The translations under genes and the position numbers were made by a program. DNA of 64,000 nt, taken from the NCBI RefSeq assembly GCF_003533305.1, contig NZ_DOEH01000023.1, positions 100,173-164,172 of the forward strand, in the 5' to 3' direction. The notes beneath the pieces were generated by a model. That model was given only the letters and a program-made list of their open reading frames with translations. It was not told the DNA's origin and searched no databases. This DNA comes from Providencia sp. (lineage in GTDB: Bacteria > Pseudomonadota > Gammaproteobacteria > Enterobacterales > Enterobacteriaceae). How positions within the stretch are numbered: position 1 is the stretch's first letter; every line of letters begins with the position of its first letter. This document shows, one piece after another, positions 29,886 to 40,999 of the stretch.

Positions 29886-30155
29886 GAGCTATCATTCCTT
29901 GTGATTGTGCCATTTTATTAGTGAAGAGGCCTCGATATTCTGTCGGTCAGTATACCTTATCGCGGTAATACGATGGAGTGTTATGCAATGGAAAATGATG
30001 CTGTGATATGAATAAAGCCGTTAAAATTGTTATTACAGTAAGATAATTATTAGTCTGCAAATGGATGATAATTATATTGCGCTATGTGATTAATGTTTCA
30101 CTTAGATGATCTTTTCCTGTAATTATTAGGTGGAATGTCAGTCATCACCGATAAT

Positions 30156-30189
30156 AGTCATAATTCTGTCATAAAAGTGACGCATAATG
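30156..30189 (+). promoter_or_regulatory. Pho box and promoter region of phoBR
   Basis: AGTCATAATTC, TGTCATAAAAG and TGACGCATAAT form successive 11-bp repeats of the PhoB-binding type (consensus TGTCAT-N5), ending in a CATAAT -10 region. It lies 40 bp before phoB and closely resembles the E. coli phoB control region, so phoBR is likely autoregulated under phosphate starvation. Confidence 0.85.
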
Positions 30190-30229
30190 CGTTCACATTA
30201 AAAATATCTTCTTATTTACAGGAACAATC

Positions 30230-30919
30230 ATGGCAAGACGCATTCTAGTTGTTGAAGATGAGACGCCCATCCGTGAAATGGTTTGTTTTGTATTGGAACA
30301 GAATGGTTTTCAGCCGATTGAAGCTGATGATTATGACTCTGCAATTGCGCAGCTTGTTGACCCGTTACCTGATTTAGTTTTACTCGATTGGATGATCCCA
30401 GGTGGCTCTGGCATTCAGGTTATTAAACATATGAAGCGTGATAGCGCAACTCGCGATGTCCCTGTCATGATGTTGACTGCCAGAGGTGAGGAAGAGGATC
30501 GCGTGAAAGGTTTAGAAGTGGGCGCGGATGATTTTTTAATCAAACCCTTTTCGCCAAAAGAATTGATTGCTCGCGTAAAAGCGATTTTACGCCGAATTTC
30601 GCCAATGGCGACAGAAGATATTATTGAAATGAATGGCTTGATGCTTGACCCAACCTCTCATCGTGTTACTTGTCGTGAAATTCCTATCGATATGGGACCA
30701 ACCGAATATAAATTATTACATTTTTTTATGACTCATCCGGAGCGTGTTTATAGCCGTGAACAGCTATTAAATAATGTTTGGGGAGCCAATGTTTATGTTG
30801 AAGATAGAACCGTAGATGTTCATATTCGTCGTTTAAGAAAAGCACTGGAAACAGAAGGGCATGATAAAATGGTACAAACAGTACGTGGTACTGGATACCG
30901 TTTCTCTGTTCGTTACTGA
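30230..30919 (+). CDS. phoB: Phosphate regulon response regulator PhoB
   Basis: OmpR-type transcription factor of the phosphate-starvation response. It is 229 aa. The receiver domain has the acidic pair near residues 9-11 (VVEDE), the phosphoacceptor in [11 protein letters not shown] (Asp53), a Thr in MMLTARG, and the Lys in LIKPFSPKE. The winged-helix domain ends in the recognition helix region [19 protein letters not shown] and VRGTGYRFS. It is followed 23 bp later by phoR and preceded by a pho box. Confidence 0.98.
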   Translation: MARRILVVEDETPIREMVCFVLEQNGFQPIEADDYDSAIAQLVDPLPDLVLLDWMIPGGSGIQVIKHMKRDSATRDVPVMMLTARGEEEDRVKGLEVGADDFLIKPFSPKELIARVKAILRRISPMATEDIIEMNGLMLDPTSHRVTCREIPIDMGPTEYKLLHFFMTHPERVYSREQLLNNVWGANVYVEDRTVDVHIRRLRKALETEGHDKMVQTVRGTGYRFSVRY

Positions 30920-30942
30920 GAATTCATTAGGGAGAGACCCAA

Positions 30943-32244
30943 GTGCTTGAACGTTTATCCATAAAACAGCTAATTTGGGGGCTGTTTTTATTTATTTTAC
31001 CCGCACTCATATTATCAGTATTTATAGGCCATCTAGCATGGCTTTTAGTCATTTCTTTGCTAGCTGCATTATTTTGGCACGGGTATAACCTGCTAAAATT
31101 ATCCTATTGGTTATGGTTAGATAAAAGCATGCTTCCACCCGCAGGTAAAGGGGGTTGGGAGCCAATATTTTATGGCATTTATCAAATGCAGCAACGTAAC
31201 CGTAAACGTCGTCGTGAGCTAGGGCAGCTAATTAAGCGTTTTCGCAGCGGGGCTGAATCATTACCCGATGCGGTAGTGATGATGACAACGGAAGGTAATA
31301 TTTTTTGGTGTAATCGCCATGCGCAGCATTTATTAGGTTTTCGTTGGCCTGAAGATAATGGGCAGCATATTTTTAATCTGTTGCGTTATCCTGATTTTAG
31401 CCGCTATTTTACGGTTAAGAGTTATGATCAAGCGCTGACAATTGAGCTTAACAGTGGTGAAATTGTCGAGTTTCGTATTTTGCCTTACACTGAGGGGCAG
31501 CTTTTAATGGTTGCCCGGGATGTGACGGAAAAACGACGATTAGAAAAGGCTCGTAGAGACTTTTTTGCTAACGTGAGTCATGAATTACGTACACCATTAA
31601 CGGTCATTCAAGGGTATCTTGAAGTGATGGATGATCAAGAAGGGACCTCTGCGGTTAACAAAAAAGCCTTGAATGTGATGCAAGAGCAAGCTTATCGAAT
31701 GGATAATCTGATCAAGCAGTTATTGCAGTTATCACGAATTGAAATCGCCCCTCATATTAATCTGGACGAACAAGTTAATATTCCCGTTATTCTTAAGATG
31801 ATTGAACAAGAAGCGCTGAGTCTGAGTCACGGCCAGCACCAATTTGAGTTTAATGTTGATGAAAAATTACGCGTAAATGGCAATGAAGAGCAACTACGTA
31901 GTGCCGTTGCTAACCTTGTGTACAATGCCATTAACCACACACCTGAGGGAACTAAAATACGGGTTGATTGGCAGAAAACCAGTCATGGTGCTCGTTTTAG
32001 TGTCAGTGATAATGGCCCTGGTATCCCTACGGAGCATATATCGCGTTTGACGGAGCGTTTTTATCGAGTGGATAAAGCGCGTTCGCGCCAAGGTGGTGGT
32101 GGAACGGGGCTTGGATTAGCTATTGTGAAACATGCAGTTCAGCACCATAGCAGTCAACTCGTAATTACTAGTCAATTAGGTAAAGGTAGTGAATTTTCTT
32201 TTACACTCCCTCCTGTTTTAATTGTGTCTGATAAAAAAAGCTAA
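30943..32244 (+). CDS. phoR: Phosphate regulon sensor histidine kinase PhoR
   Basis: Membrane histidine kinase that phosphorylates PhoB when phosphate is low and is controlled by the Pst transporter and PhoU. The start is GTG with AGGGAG upstream and gives [12 protein letters not shown] as in E. coli; the product is 433 aa. Two close hydrophobic segments lie in residues 8-55, a PAS domain follows ([16 protein letters not shown]), then the phosphoacceptor His in [15 protein letters not shown], the N-box [13 protein letters not shown], the G1 box DNGPGI and the G2 box [15 protein letters not shown]. The 500-bp gap to brnQ has an imperfect inverted repeat near 32259-32296 and otherwise only AT-rich DNA. 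Confidence 0.97.
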   Translation: MLERLSIKQLIWGLFLFILPALILSVFIGHLAWLLVISLLAALFWHGYNLLKLSYWLWLDKSMLPPAGKGGWEPIFYGIYQMQQRNRKRRRELGQLIKRFRSGAESLPDAVVMMTTEGNIFWCNRHAQHLLGFRWPEDNGQHIFNLLRYPDFSRYFTVKSYDQALTIELNSGEIVEFRILPYTEGQLLMVARDVTEKRRLEKARRDFFANVSHELRTPLTVIQGYLEVMDDQEGTSAVNKKALNVMQEQAYRMDNLIKQLLQLSRIEIAPHINLDEQVNIPVILKMIEQEALSLSHGQHQFEFNVDEKLRVNGNEEQLRSAVANLVYNAINHTPEGTKIRVDWQKTSHGARFSVSDNGPGIPTEHISRLTERFYRVDKARSRQGGGGTGLGLAIVKHAVQHHSSQLVITSQLGKGSEFSFTLPPVLIVSDKKS

Positions 32245-32744
32245 AACAGGGAAAATAATCACCTTATTAATATTAATCATAGGGTTAGTAAGGTGAATTT
32301 ATCTGTGATATTTATTAAATTCGCAATTTATTTAATAATCGCGACATATTCTCCCTAAAACTATTTATATTTTTTTATCTTATCCTACCTTTTAATAAAA
32401 ACGATGAGTGATAAAATGATTAAGTGATGATTTTTTAAACAAATCATATAACGGATATTCTAATTTTACTGACAGTAATCACTAGTTCTGAAAATTAGTT
32501 TGGTTGTTTATTCTTGTTTTGGGGTTTGCTATTGCCTTTTTGCCCTATAAAAGTTTTACTTGTCGTCAGTTATTGGCGGTTTTTTCTGTTTTTTAACGTT
32601 TCATTTCAAATGATTTAATAAATCATATATTTTATATTGTTAATGATATGTTTTATCAGAATTCTATCTCGTCATATAAATTTCAAAGGGTTGCTAGTTA
32701 AATACCCATATCTTTTTATTTTCGTTACTTAAAATTAACATAAT
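32245..32744. other. Spacer between phoR and brnQ
   Basis: Five hundred AT-rich bases without an ORF. An imperfect dyad (TCACCTTATTA at 32259, TAGTAAGGTGA at 32286) follows phoR but lacks a T-run. The brnQ promoter must lie here; I could not single it out. Confidence 0.5.
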
Positions 32745-34070
32745 ATGGCTCATCGTTTATCATCAAGAGATATTATCGCGTTAGGTTTTATGACCTTTGC
32801 GTTATTTGTTGGAGCAGGAAATATCATTTTCCCTCCTATGGTTGGTTTGCAAGCAGGTGAACAAGTTTGGACGGCTGCACTTGGCTTTCTGGTTACTGGT
32901 GTCGGTCTTCCCGTTTTAACCATTATCGCACTGGCAAAAGTGGGTGGTGGTATTGAAGCGTTAAGTACTCCAGTAGGTAAAAAAGCCGGATTATTACTCG
33001 CTGTTGTCGCATACTTATCCGTCGGTCCATTATTCGCAACACCAAGAACCGCCACCGTATCGTATAAAGTCGGTATCGCCCCATTGTTTGGTGGTGAATC
33101 TGATATGTTATTATTGATTTACAGCGTGGTTTATTTTGTCTTAGTGATTGGTATTTCACTTTACCCAGGCAAATTACTCGATAGCGTCGGTCATATACTT
33201 GCACCCGTTAAAATGCTCGCACTTGCGCTTCTAGGTGTTGCTGCGGTGTTATGGCCTGCCGGTTCTCCTATCCCGTCTACTATCGAATATCGCGATATGG
33301 CATTTTCAAATGGCTTTATTAATGGCTATCTCACCATGGATACACTTGGGGCGATGGTATTTGGTATTGTGATTGTGAATGCAGCACGTTCAAGAGGTAT
33401 TGATAATTCGTCATTGTTAACCCGTTACACTATGTGGGCTGGGTTAATAGCGGGGGTTCTGCTCACACTGGTTTATCTTTCACTTTTCAAACTCGGTGAA
33501 AACAGTGGTTCTTTGATTCCGAATCCGGCGGATGGCGCAGATATTTTGCATACTTATGTGCAATATACCTTTGGCGATTACGGTAGTTTCTTCCTTGCGG
33601 TATTGATTTTCGTTGCTTGTATGGTGACCGCAGTTGGGCTAACTTGTGCATGTGCCGAATTCTTCAGTCGCTATGTGCCGATTTCTTATCGTAGCTTAGT
33701 GTTGATATTGGGCCTCTTCTCGATGGTTGTTTCTAACCTAGGCCTGAGCAAATTAATTGCATTCTCATTACCTGTGTTGGTATCGATTTATCCACCTTGT
33801 ATTGTGCTTATATTAATGAGTTTTACGCTGAGATGGTGGCGAAATCCAACGGTCGTGATTGCACCAACGATGCTGACAAGCTTTGTAGTGGGATTAATTG
33901 GCGCAGTGAAAGCCTCGGATAACCTGAAAACGTATATCCCAGAATGGATGACGTCGATTCCATTGTATAAGCAAGACCTTATGTGGTTATTACCATCTTT
34001 AGTGGTATTGGTTGTTGCAGTGCTTTGCGATAGATTTATTTCACCTTCAGTTGTGCATAAACAAGCTTAA
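32745..34070 (+). CDS. brnQ: Branched-chain amino acid transport system 2 carrier protein
   Basis: Cation-coupled LIVCS-family symporter for leucine, isoleucine and valine. It is 441 aa with about 12 hydrophobic helices. The opening [27 protein letters not shown] is the family signature, and [14 protein letters not shown] and [14 protein letters not shown] are also diagnostic. The gene follows phoBR on the same strand as in E. coli (phoBR-brnQ). A strong bidirectional stem-loop separates it from ggt. Confidence 0.96.
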   Translation: MAHRLSSRDIIALGFMTFALFVGAGNIIFPPMVGLQAGEQVWTAALGFLVTGVGLPVLTIIALAKVGGGIEALSTPVGKKAGLLLAVVAYLSVGPLFATPRTATVSYKVGIAPLFGGESDMLLLIYSVVYFVLVIGISLYPGKLLDSVGHILAPVKMLALALLGVAAVLWPAGSPIPSTIEYRDMAFSNGFINGYLTMDTLGAMVFGIVIVNAARSRGIDNSSLLTRYTMWAGLIAGVLLTLVYLSLFKLGENSGSLIPNPADGADILHTYVQYTFGDYGSFFLAVLIFVACMVTAVGLTCACAEFFSRYVPISYRSLVLILGLFSMVVSNLGLSKLIAFSLPVLVSIYPPCIVLILMSFTLRWWRNPTVVIAPTMLTSFVVGLIGAVKASDNLKTYIPEWMTSIPLYKQDLMWLLPSLVVLVVAVLCDRFISPSVVHKQA

Positions 34071-34089
34071 TTAATTGTGCTTGTATTGT

Positions 34090-34119
34090 GATAAAACCCA
34101 CTAATCAGTGGGTTTTATC
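34090..34119. terminator. Bidirectional terminator between brnQ and ggt
   Basis: Perfect 13-bp stem GATAAAACCCACT / AGTGGGTTTTATC with an AATC loop. The A/T-rich arm bases give U-rich 3' ends on both strands (ATTTAT rightward). It lies between two converging genes. Confidence 0.8.
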
Positions 34120-34145
34120 ATTTATAGTCTCAGTTAATTAATGCA

Positions 34146-35927
34146 TTAATTAACACCTACTGCGCTACCTGCTGGTCGACGGACATCATTAGAGCCGTAG
34201 ATAAAGCCCTCTCGTACTTTTCCTGAAACCGCTGAGTCGTTACCTGATGATTTGGTACTAACACCCGCGCCTTCAGGTATCCCAACCATAATCAGTTCGG
34301 CTGCACCCCAAGGTGTTTGTTCAACCATCTTGTATCCCATTTTATCTAGTAACACTAAGCTATCTTTAGATAAGCCTCTTTGCTCATAGTAAACTTCATC
34401 TGGTAGCCATTGATGGTGAATTCTGGGCGCATTGACCGCTTCTTGTGGTGGCATTCCGTGATCAATAATATTCAATGCGGTTTGCAAGGTAATTGAAATA
34501 ATTCTTGAACCACCCGGGGAGCCGAGCACTAAGAAAACTTTACCATCTTTCGTCACGATTGTTGGGCTCATGGAAGATAGTGGGCGCTTACCGGGGGCGA
34601 TAGAATTTCGTTCCCCTTGTACCAAGCCATAAAGATTTTTTTCACCTACTTTAGTGGTGAAGTCATCCATTTCATCATTTAAGAAAAAGCCTGTTCCGGG
34701 TGGAATAACCACAGAACCAAAACGCCCATTAATCGTATAAGTGGTGGAAACGGCATTACCTTTGTCATCAACGACAGAATAATGGGTAGTTTCTGGTTTT
34801 TCATGTGGACCGATACCCGGTTGTACCTGTGTGGATGCAGTGGCTTGATTCGGTTTGATCTCTTTGCGTAACTCTTCTGCATAAGCTTTGCTGAGCAGTT
34901 TATCTGTTGGGTTATTGACGAATTCAGGGTCACCTAAGAAGGTATTGCGATCCATATAGGTATGGCGCATTGCTTCAGTGAGTGTATGAACGTAATCAGC
35001 TGAATTGAACCCCATTTCTTTTAAGTCATAGCCTTCTAAAATATTGAGAGTTTGGCAGATAGTGACTCCACCAGAACTCGGTGGTGGTGCAGAGATAAAT
35101 TTGTAGCCGCGATAGGTACAGCTAATTGGTGTAGTATCACTGATGGTGTAGTTTGCAAAATCTTTAGCGGTGAGAATTCCACCATTTTTCTTGGCGGCTT
35201 CTTCAACAATTTTTGGAATATCACCTTCATAGAAGGCTGAAGGGCCATTTTTAGCAATTTTTTCAAGAGTATTAGCTAAATCTGTTTGTACGAGTTTGTC
35301 ACCGGGTTGGTAAGTGCTTCCATCTGGTTTTAAGAATATGCGGGCCACTTCGGGGTCCTGTTTGAATCGTTCTGTCGTGGTGTCTAAAACATCGGTATCC
35401 GCTCGAGTTAACGTGAAGCCGTCTCTGGCAAGTTTAATCGCAGGTTCCATGACTTGCTGGCGGTTCATCGTGCCATATTTTTCTAATGCATAATCTAAGC
35501 CTTTGACTGTACCGGGAACCCCGGAAGCTAGGTAGCCGTACAGGCTCGCATCTTTGATTAATTTTCCATCTTTATCTAAATACATATCTGCGTTAGAGGC
35601 GGCAGGGGCAGTCTCTCTGAAGTTGATAAATAGGTCTTTACCATCGGCAAGGTGAATTGTCATGAAACCACCCCCACCAATATTGCCACAGCAGGGATTT
35701 ACAACTGCTTGAGCATAGCCTACCGCGACAGCGGCATCGATGGCATTACCACCAGACTTTAAAATGTCAGCGCCAATTTGAGAGGCTAAATGTTGGGATG
35801 AAACAACCATACCTTTTTGTGCTTCAACTGCGGGCTCTGAAGCCGCATACAGTTGTGTTGAGACAAGCAAAGAAAGTACAGATAAAGAGCGAAGTAGCAC
35901 AGAGGGTGCCGATGATTTTTTTATCAT
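34146..35927 (-). CDS. ggt: Periplasmic gamma-glutamyltransferase
   Basis: Secreted Ntn-hydrolase that cleaves or transfers the gamma-glutamyl group of glutathione and other peptides; the precursor cuts itself into two subunits. It is 593 aa (E. coli 580). A signal peptide ends near residue 29 (STQLYA-ASEP). The large subunit has GGNAIDAAVAVGYAQAVVNP and GGGGFMTIHLADG. The autoprocessing nucleophile is the first Thr of ETTHYSVVD, about residue 380, followed by GFFLNDEMDDF and the oxyanion/binding motifs PLSSMSPTIV and LGSPGGSRII. No lid anomaly was noticed. It replaces proY-malZ of the E. coli brnQ-acpH interval. Confidence 0.95.
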   Translation of the reverse strand: MIKKSSAPSVLLRSLSVLSLLVSTQLYAASEPAVEAQKGMVVSSQHLASQIGADILKSGGNAIDAAVAVGYAQAVVNPCCGNIGGGGFMTIHLADGKDLFINFRETAPAASNADMYLDKDGKLIKDASLYGYLASGVPGTVKGLDYALEKYGTMNRQQVMEPAIKLARDGFTLTRADTDVLDTTTERFKQDPEVARIFLKPDGSTYQPGDKLVQTDLANTLEKIAKNGPSAFYEGDIPKIVEEAAKKNGGILTAKDFANYTISDTTPISCTYRGYKFISAPPPSSGGVTICQTLNILEGYDLKEMGFNSADYVHTLTEAMRHTYMDRNTFLGDPEFVNNPTDKLLSKAYAEELRKEIKPNQATASTQVQPGIGPHEKPETTHYSVVDDKGNAVSTTYTINGRFGSVVIPPGTGFFLNDEMDDFTTKVGEKNLYGLVQGERNSIAPGKRPLSSMSPTIVTKDGKVFLVLGSPGGSRIISITLQTALNIIDHGMPPQEAVNAPRIHHQWLPDEVYYEQRGLSKDSLVLLDKMGYKMVEQTPWGAAELIMVGIPEGAGVSTKSSGNDSAVSGKVREGFIYGSNDVRRPAGSAVGVN

Positions 35928-36143
35928 TAGTATCTCCGGATAGCAGTGGATGTGATATCTATTTGCGTTGATTGTTATTTAAATAAAAATAATTTGTTAA
36001 TTATTTGTGTCTATAATTTATAGCACGAAATGGTGGGAAGGGTTGAACATTTGAGTTAAGAAATATTAACTAGTGGGAGATACTTGAAATAATTGTTACA
36101 AAAAAGGGTTATTAAGTTGCATATGGAGAGGTTTTTTTTAAAA

Positions 36144-36180
36144 AAAAGCGGATTTAGACCTTTGATCTAAATCCGCTTTT
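36144..36180 (-). terminator. Terminator after the peroxiredoxin gene
   Basis: Perfect 15-bp arms AAAAGCGGATTTAGA and TCTAAATCCGCTTTT around seven bases. On the minus strand a further run of T residues follows. It begins 21 bases past the peroxiredoxin stop. Confidence 0.9.
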
Positions 36181-36201
36181 AAAAGACTGAATCAGTTTTA
36201 A

Positions 36202-36801
36202 TTACAGAGCAGTAGCATTCTTAGTCAGGTAGTCTGCAACGCCTTTAGGAGATGCATTCATACCTTCTTTGCCTTTTTCCCACTGAGCTGGACAAACTTC
36301 ACCGTGCTCTTCGTGGAATTGCAGTGCATCAACCATACGTAACATTTCATCAATATTACGGCCTAATGGCAGGTCGTTAACGACTTGGTGACGGACAACG
36401 CCTTCTTTATCAATTAAGAAAGAACCACGCAGTGCAACACCTTCTGGGTGCTCGATACCGTAAGCTTTGATGATTTCGCGTTTGATATCAGCAACCATCG
36501 GATATTTAACTTCACCGATACCGCCTTTATCTACAGGCGTTTTACGCCATGCATCATGAACAAACGCAGAGTCAAAAGAAACACCAATGATTTCTACGCC
36601 GCGTTTTTGGAATTCTTCAAAACGGTGATCAAATGCGATCAACTCTGATGGACAAACAAAAGTGAAGTCCATTGGCCAGAAGAAAATGACAGCAGGCTTG
36701 CCATCGATATGTTTTTTCAGATTGAAATTTTCATTAATTTCGCCGTTACCAAGAACAGCTGCTGCAGTAAAGTCGGGGGCTTGACGTGTAACCAGAACCA
36801 T
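36202..36801 (-). CDS. 2-Cys peroxiredoxin (AhpC/TSA family)
   Basis: Thiol peroxidase of the typical 2-Cys type, 199 aa. The peroxidatic Cys50 is in the motif MDFTFVCPSE and the resolving Cys170 in HGEVCPAQW. The catalytic Arg is in ALRGSFLI, and HFxFAW-type contacts are replaced by SFDSAFVHDAW. It is a TsaA/Prx1-like protein distinct from the shorter E. coli AhpC; the AhpF reductase gene is not nearby, so its reductant may be thioredoxin. It is monocistronic with a strong terminator. A perfect ATAG-N7-CTAT OxyR-type half operator lies about 100 bp upstream, suggesting peroxide induction. Confidence 0.92.
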   Translation of the reverse strand: MVLVTRQAPDFTAAAVLGNGEINENFNLKKHIDGKPAVIFFWPMDFTFVCPSELIAFDHRFEEFQKRGVEIIGVSFDSAFVHDAWRKTPVDKGGIGEVKYPMVADIKREIIKAYGIEHPEGVALRGSFLIDKEGVVRHQVVNDLPLGRNIDEMLRMVDALQFHEEHGEVCPAQWEKGKEGMNASPKGVADYLTKNATAL

Positions 36802-36897
36802 AATTTACTCCTATGAGTGTGAATTAAAGGTTTTTATAGATTATAAGATGATAAGGAATTATCTCTTAGTAAGAAAGACATTAAAACCAATCATTGT

Positions 36898-36914
36898 GAT
36901 AGTTTTTACCTATC
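36898..36914 (-). promoter_or_regulatory. Candidate OxyR site upstream of the peroxiredoxin gene
   Basis: GATAGTTTTTACCTATC contains ATAG-N-T-NNN-A-N-CTAT exactly as in the OxyR consensus half-operator. A second, correctly spaced half is weak. The role is inferred from its place before a peroxidase gene. Confidence 0.35.
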
Positions 36915-36981
36915 AATAGTAATGGTTTAGCTACCTAATATCAATAAGATAGTTTTATTTCACTAAAGTTCAAGCATTAAT

Positions 36982-37593
36982 TTACTTTAACTCATTAATT
37001 GTGAGGGATTGTGCAAAAAGTTGTTGTTGCGCTTTACTCATCATTTGTGGATAAAACTGAAAGAAAATTTGTTCAAGCTGCCCATACTGTAGCAAAAAAT
37101 CATCGAAAGAGCCGCTAAGCGCACTGAGTTTTGGTCGTCTGCTCGCCATTCCGTTAAGTGATTTACCAATATAATCCTTTTGACTATAACGTGTCAGCCA
37201 TTGCTGGGGCCACATATATTCATTTAACTCCTGAAATTTTTCAGGCGTATGACAAAGATTCGGCTCAATGGTATTTCGAGCCATACTGACAAACTCAGGC
37301 AATGTGATTGATGCTTCGATTTTAGACCAATGTAAAGATAAAAAATGATCCCAAATTAAATCAAGCGTAATTGGAGCCACTCGCCGGTAATCGGGGCGAA
37401 AGAGTGCGCGAGCCTGTTTGACTAATGGGTGTGAGTCGGTAGCTTTGTCTACAGAACGGTGCATATAGATGCCCGAGACAACGTCAGGCTCGTAAAGACC
37501 TGTAGGGTTGCCGCGAACGAAGTCGGCTAATATGTTGCCCAGTAGGGAGCTTTGGGCTGTGTGGGCTAGGTGGAGGTGAGCGAGATAATTCAT
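36982..37593 (-). CDS. acpH: Acyl carrier protein phosphodiesterase
   Basis: Removes the 4'-phosphopantetheine group from holo-ACP. It is 203 aa. MNYLAHLHLAHTAQSSLLGNILADFVRGN at the start, GIYMHRSVDKATDSHP, RRVAPITLDLIWDHFL and LNGMASRRPKL match E. coli AcpH throughout; the His/Asp residues in these blocks belong to its HD-like metal site. It is divergent from queA, as in E. coli, but separated by a 452-bp spacer that contains a palindromic repeat. Confidence 0.94.
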   Translation of the reverse strand: MNYLAHLHLAHTAQSSLLGNILADFVRGNPTGLYEPDVVSGIYMHRSVDKATDSHPLVKQARALFRPDYRRVAPITLDLIWDHFLSLHWSKIEASITLPEFVSMARNTIEPNLCHTPEKFQELNEYMWPQQWLTRYSQKDYIGKSLNGMASRRPKLSALSGSFDDFLLQYGQLEQIFFQFYPQMMSKAQQQLFAQSLTINELK

Positions 37594-37623
37594 GTTCTTA
37601 CTATACCCCTAATGTCCGTCGTC

Positions 37624-37726
37624 TTTCAATTCACAGGGGTGTTGGCTGCGTAAAAATACCCGAATCACATACTATTGTATGCTCATCGGGATATTTTTAT
37701 CTTGCCGCCTACCTGTGATTTGAAAT
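37624..37726 (+). repeat. Intergenic palindromic repeat, copy 3
   Basis: Outer arms TTTCAATTCACAGG / CCTGTGATTTGAAA (one mismatch) surround GTTGGCTGCG, the central hairpin CATACTATTGTATG with flanks CCCGAAT / ATCGGG, and CTTGCCGCC. Right after it (37736-37838) a stretch with TTTGCTTGCTGCCTTG and AATCTGAAATTCA looks like a decayed second copy. The rest of the spacer to queA is unremarkable. Confidence 0.8.
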
Positions 37727-38045
37727 CCATAGGACATCTATAGGATATCCTGATATCTTTCGTTCGCTCTAGTCGCTGCTTCTAGGGCTCAGTTTGCTTG
37801 CTGCCTTGCTTTAATCTGAAATTCATGGGGATTGTACTGAATCTAAAAACGAGAAAATTAAAGATTAGAAAGCTAAAGTGGGAATAATTGAGCTGGTGAT
37901 TGGGTCTGTGAGCAGTAATTTTTAATTTTACTTCAATATTTGTTAAATAATGGTGCTTTTTTCGGCGATTTTACGCTTATATCTTGCGCTAGAGGCAGGT
38001 CGGCACTAGACTAGTCGCCTGTTTTTTTAGATTGATGTCAATACA

Positions 38046-39116
38046 ATGCGTGTTTCCGATTTTACTTTTGAGTTACCAGAAGAACTTATAGCCCACTATC
38101 CTCAGACAGAGCGCAGCTCATGTCGATTGTTAAGCCTTGATGGTGAGACAGGAAAGCTCACGCAGGGTGTTTTTACCGATATTTTTGAAAAGCTGGAGCA
38201 AGGGGATCTGCTAGTGTTTAACAACACGCGTGTTATTCCTGCAAGATTGTTTGGGCGAAAAGTGAGTGGCGGTAAAATTGAAGTGCTTATTGAGCGTATG
38301 CTTGATGAACATCGCGTGCTAGCGCATGTAAGAGCCTCAAAAGCACCGAAAGAAGGCGCAGAGCTTTTATTAGGGGATGATGAGAGCGTTAAAGCGACAA
38401 TGTTGGCGCGCCATGGGGCTTTGTTTGAACTGCGTTTTGATGATGAACGAGATGTGCTTAGCATTCTTAATCAAATCGGTCATATGCCACTTCCGCCTTA
38501 TATTGCTCGCCCTGATGAAGAATCTGATAAAGAGCTTTATCAAACAGTATATAGCCAGCGTCCAGGTGCGGTAGCTGCACCAACAGCCGGTTTGCATTTT
38601 GATGAGCCTTTATTAGAAGCACTGCGTCAAAAAGGTGTTGAAATGGCGTTTGTGACACTGCATGTCGGGGCCGGTACATTTCAACCCGTTCGCGTTGATA
38701 CTATTGAAGATCACATTATGCATTCTGAATATGCAGAAGTGCCTCAAGACGTGGTTGATGCGGTATTGGCCTGCAAGGCGCGAGGAAATCGTGTTGTTGC
38801 TGTTGGGACAACTTCTGTGCGTTCATTAGAAAGTGCCGCGAAAGCCAGCCAAAATGCACTTATTGCTCCATTTTTTGATGATACCCAAATCTTTATTTAT
38901 CCAGGGTATGAATATCAAGTGATTGATGCGCTCATCACTAATTTCCACCTACCGGAATCGACACTGATTATGTTAGTTTCTGCGTTTGCGGGATATAAAA
39001 ATACCATGAGAGCTTATCAAGAAGCGATAACGCAAAAATATCGTTTCTTTAGTTATGGTGATGCAATGTTCATCACGCCAAATTCCAACGCTCGTTTTGA
39101 GCAAGTGGGCGAATAA
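38046..39116 (+). CDS. queA: tRNA preQ1(34) S-adenosylmethionine ribosyltransferase-isomerase
   Basis: Transfers the ribosyl part of SAM to preQ1 in tRNA to make epoxyqueuosine. It is 356 aa. Conserved blocks are [19 protein letters not shown] at the start, [45 protein letters not shown] and [15 protein letters not shown]. tgt follows 102 bp downstream on the same strand; together they build queuosine in tRNA. The queA-tgt-yajC-secDF order is the E. coli one. Confidence 0.97.
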   Translation: MRVSDFTFELPEELIAHYPQTERSSCRLLSLDGETGKLTQGVFTDIFEKLEQGDLLVFNNTRVIPARLFGRKVSGGKIEVLIERMLDEHRVLAHVRASKAPKEGAELLLGDDESVKATMLARHGALFELRFDDERDVLSILNQIGHMPLPPYIARPDEESDKELYQTVYSQRPGAVAAPTAGLHFDEPLLEALRQKGVEMAFVTLHVGAGTFQPVRVDTIEDHIMHSEYAEVPQDVVDAVLACKARGNRVVAVGTTSVRSLESAAKASQNALIAPFFDDTQIFIYPGYEYQVIDALITNFHLPESTLIMLVSAFAGYKNTMRAYQEAITQKYRFFSYGDAMFITPNSNARFEQVGE

Positions 39117-39209
39117 CTTTCAATCAGCGACGGCGACGCTGTTGGCTTATTGAGAGTGACTGATTTACTTAAGTTAATATACAGCATCAGACTGTTTTTC
39201 TGATGTTAG

Positions 39210-40346
<1,137 letters not shown>

Positions 40347-40389
40347 ATTTAAGTGCGAAGTTGTCATAACCTGTGTAGCATAAGTAGGT

Positions 40390-40519
40390 CATACTTCAAG
40401 CTGCTTAAGCGTTGATGACGTCTAGCTATCCGAATCACTGTGACATAAGTGGCATAGATTTCTATGTTTATCGGAATGGCTTTATTTGTCGTCTTCATGC
40501 AACTTGCACTATTTAGAGT
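40390..40519 (+). repeat. Intergenic palindromic repeat, copy 4 (divergent)
   Basis: Starts CATACTTCAAGCTGC and ends GCAACTTGCACTATTTAGAGT, the edges of the family. The centre (CCGAATCACTGTGACATAAG ... TTTATCGG) has drifted from the other copies but keeps a dyad. Confidence 0.7.
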
Positions 40520-40532
40520 TCGTAGTAGGTCT

Positions 40533-40602
40533 TACTTCAAGTGGCATATGTATTCTTTTGATTTATATGTACTATATGCAACTTGAATTACTTAGAGTGT
40601 AT
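40533..40602 (+). repeat. Intergenic palindromic repeat, copy 5 (short form)
   Basis: Edges TTACTTCAAG and AACTTGAATTACTTAGAGTGTATG with arms TCAAGTGGCATAT / ATATGCAACTTGA (one mismatch); almost the whole middle is gone. It sits directly next to copy 4, before yajC. Confidence 0.7.
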
Positions 40603-40639
40603 GTTTTAGATTGCTTTCAATAACAATGAGGAAAGTTGA

Positions 40640-40972
40640 ATGAGTTTTTTTATTTCTGAAGCTGCGGCATCTGCAGGCGCACCAGGGCAAGGTAGCCCAT
40701 ATACAATGGTTATCATGCTTGTTGTTTTCGCGCTGATTTTTTACTTCATGATCCTGCGCCCACAACAAAAACGTGCTAAAGAACATCGTAAACTGATGGA
40801 ATCTATCGCTAAAGGTGATGAAGTTTTGACTACTGGCGGTTTAATCGGACGTGTTACTAAAGTTTCTGAGACAGGTTATGTTGTACTTGAGCTGAGCGAG
40901 AATACTGAAGTAACTATCAAACGTGATTTCGTTGCTGCCGTGTTACCTAAAGGCACCATGAAAGCTATTTAA
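40640..40972 (+). CDS. yajC: Sec translocon accessory protein YajC
   Basis: Small membrane protein of the SecDF-YajC complex. It is 110 aa: a short periplasmic start, one hydrophobic segment (MVIMLVVFALIFYFMILRP, residues about 24-42), and a cytoplasmic KOW-like domain with GDEVLTTGGLIGRV and KRDFVAAVLPKGTM. GAGGAAAG precedes the start. secD follows after 27 bp. Confidence 0.96.
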   Translation: MSFFISEAAASAGAPGQGSPYTMVIMLVVFALIFYFMILRPQQKRAKEHRKLMESIAKGDEVLTTGGLIGRVTKVSETGYVVLELSENTEVTIKRDFVAAVLPKGTMKAI

Positions 40973-40999
40973 TTCTGATTTGTCCCGAAGGGAACTGCC

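Noticed and set aside
32259..32296. Inverted repeat after phoR as a terminator.
   Set aside because: The arms have a mismatch, the loop is long and no T-run follows on either strand.
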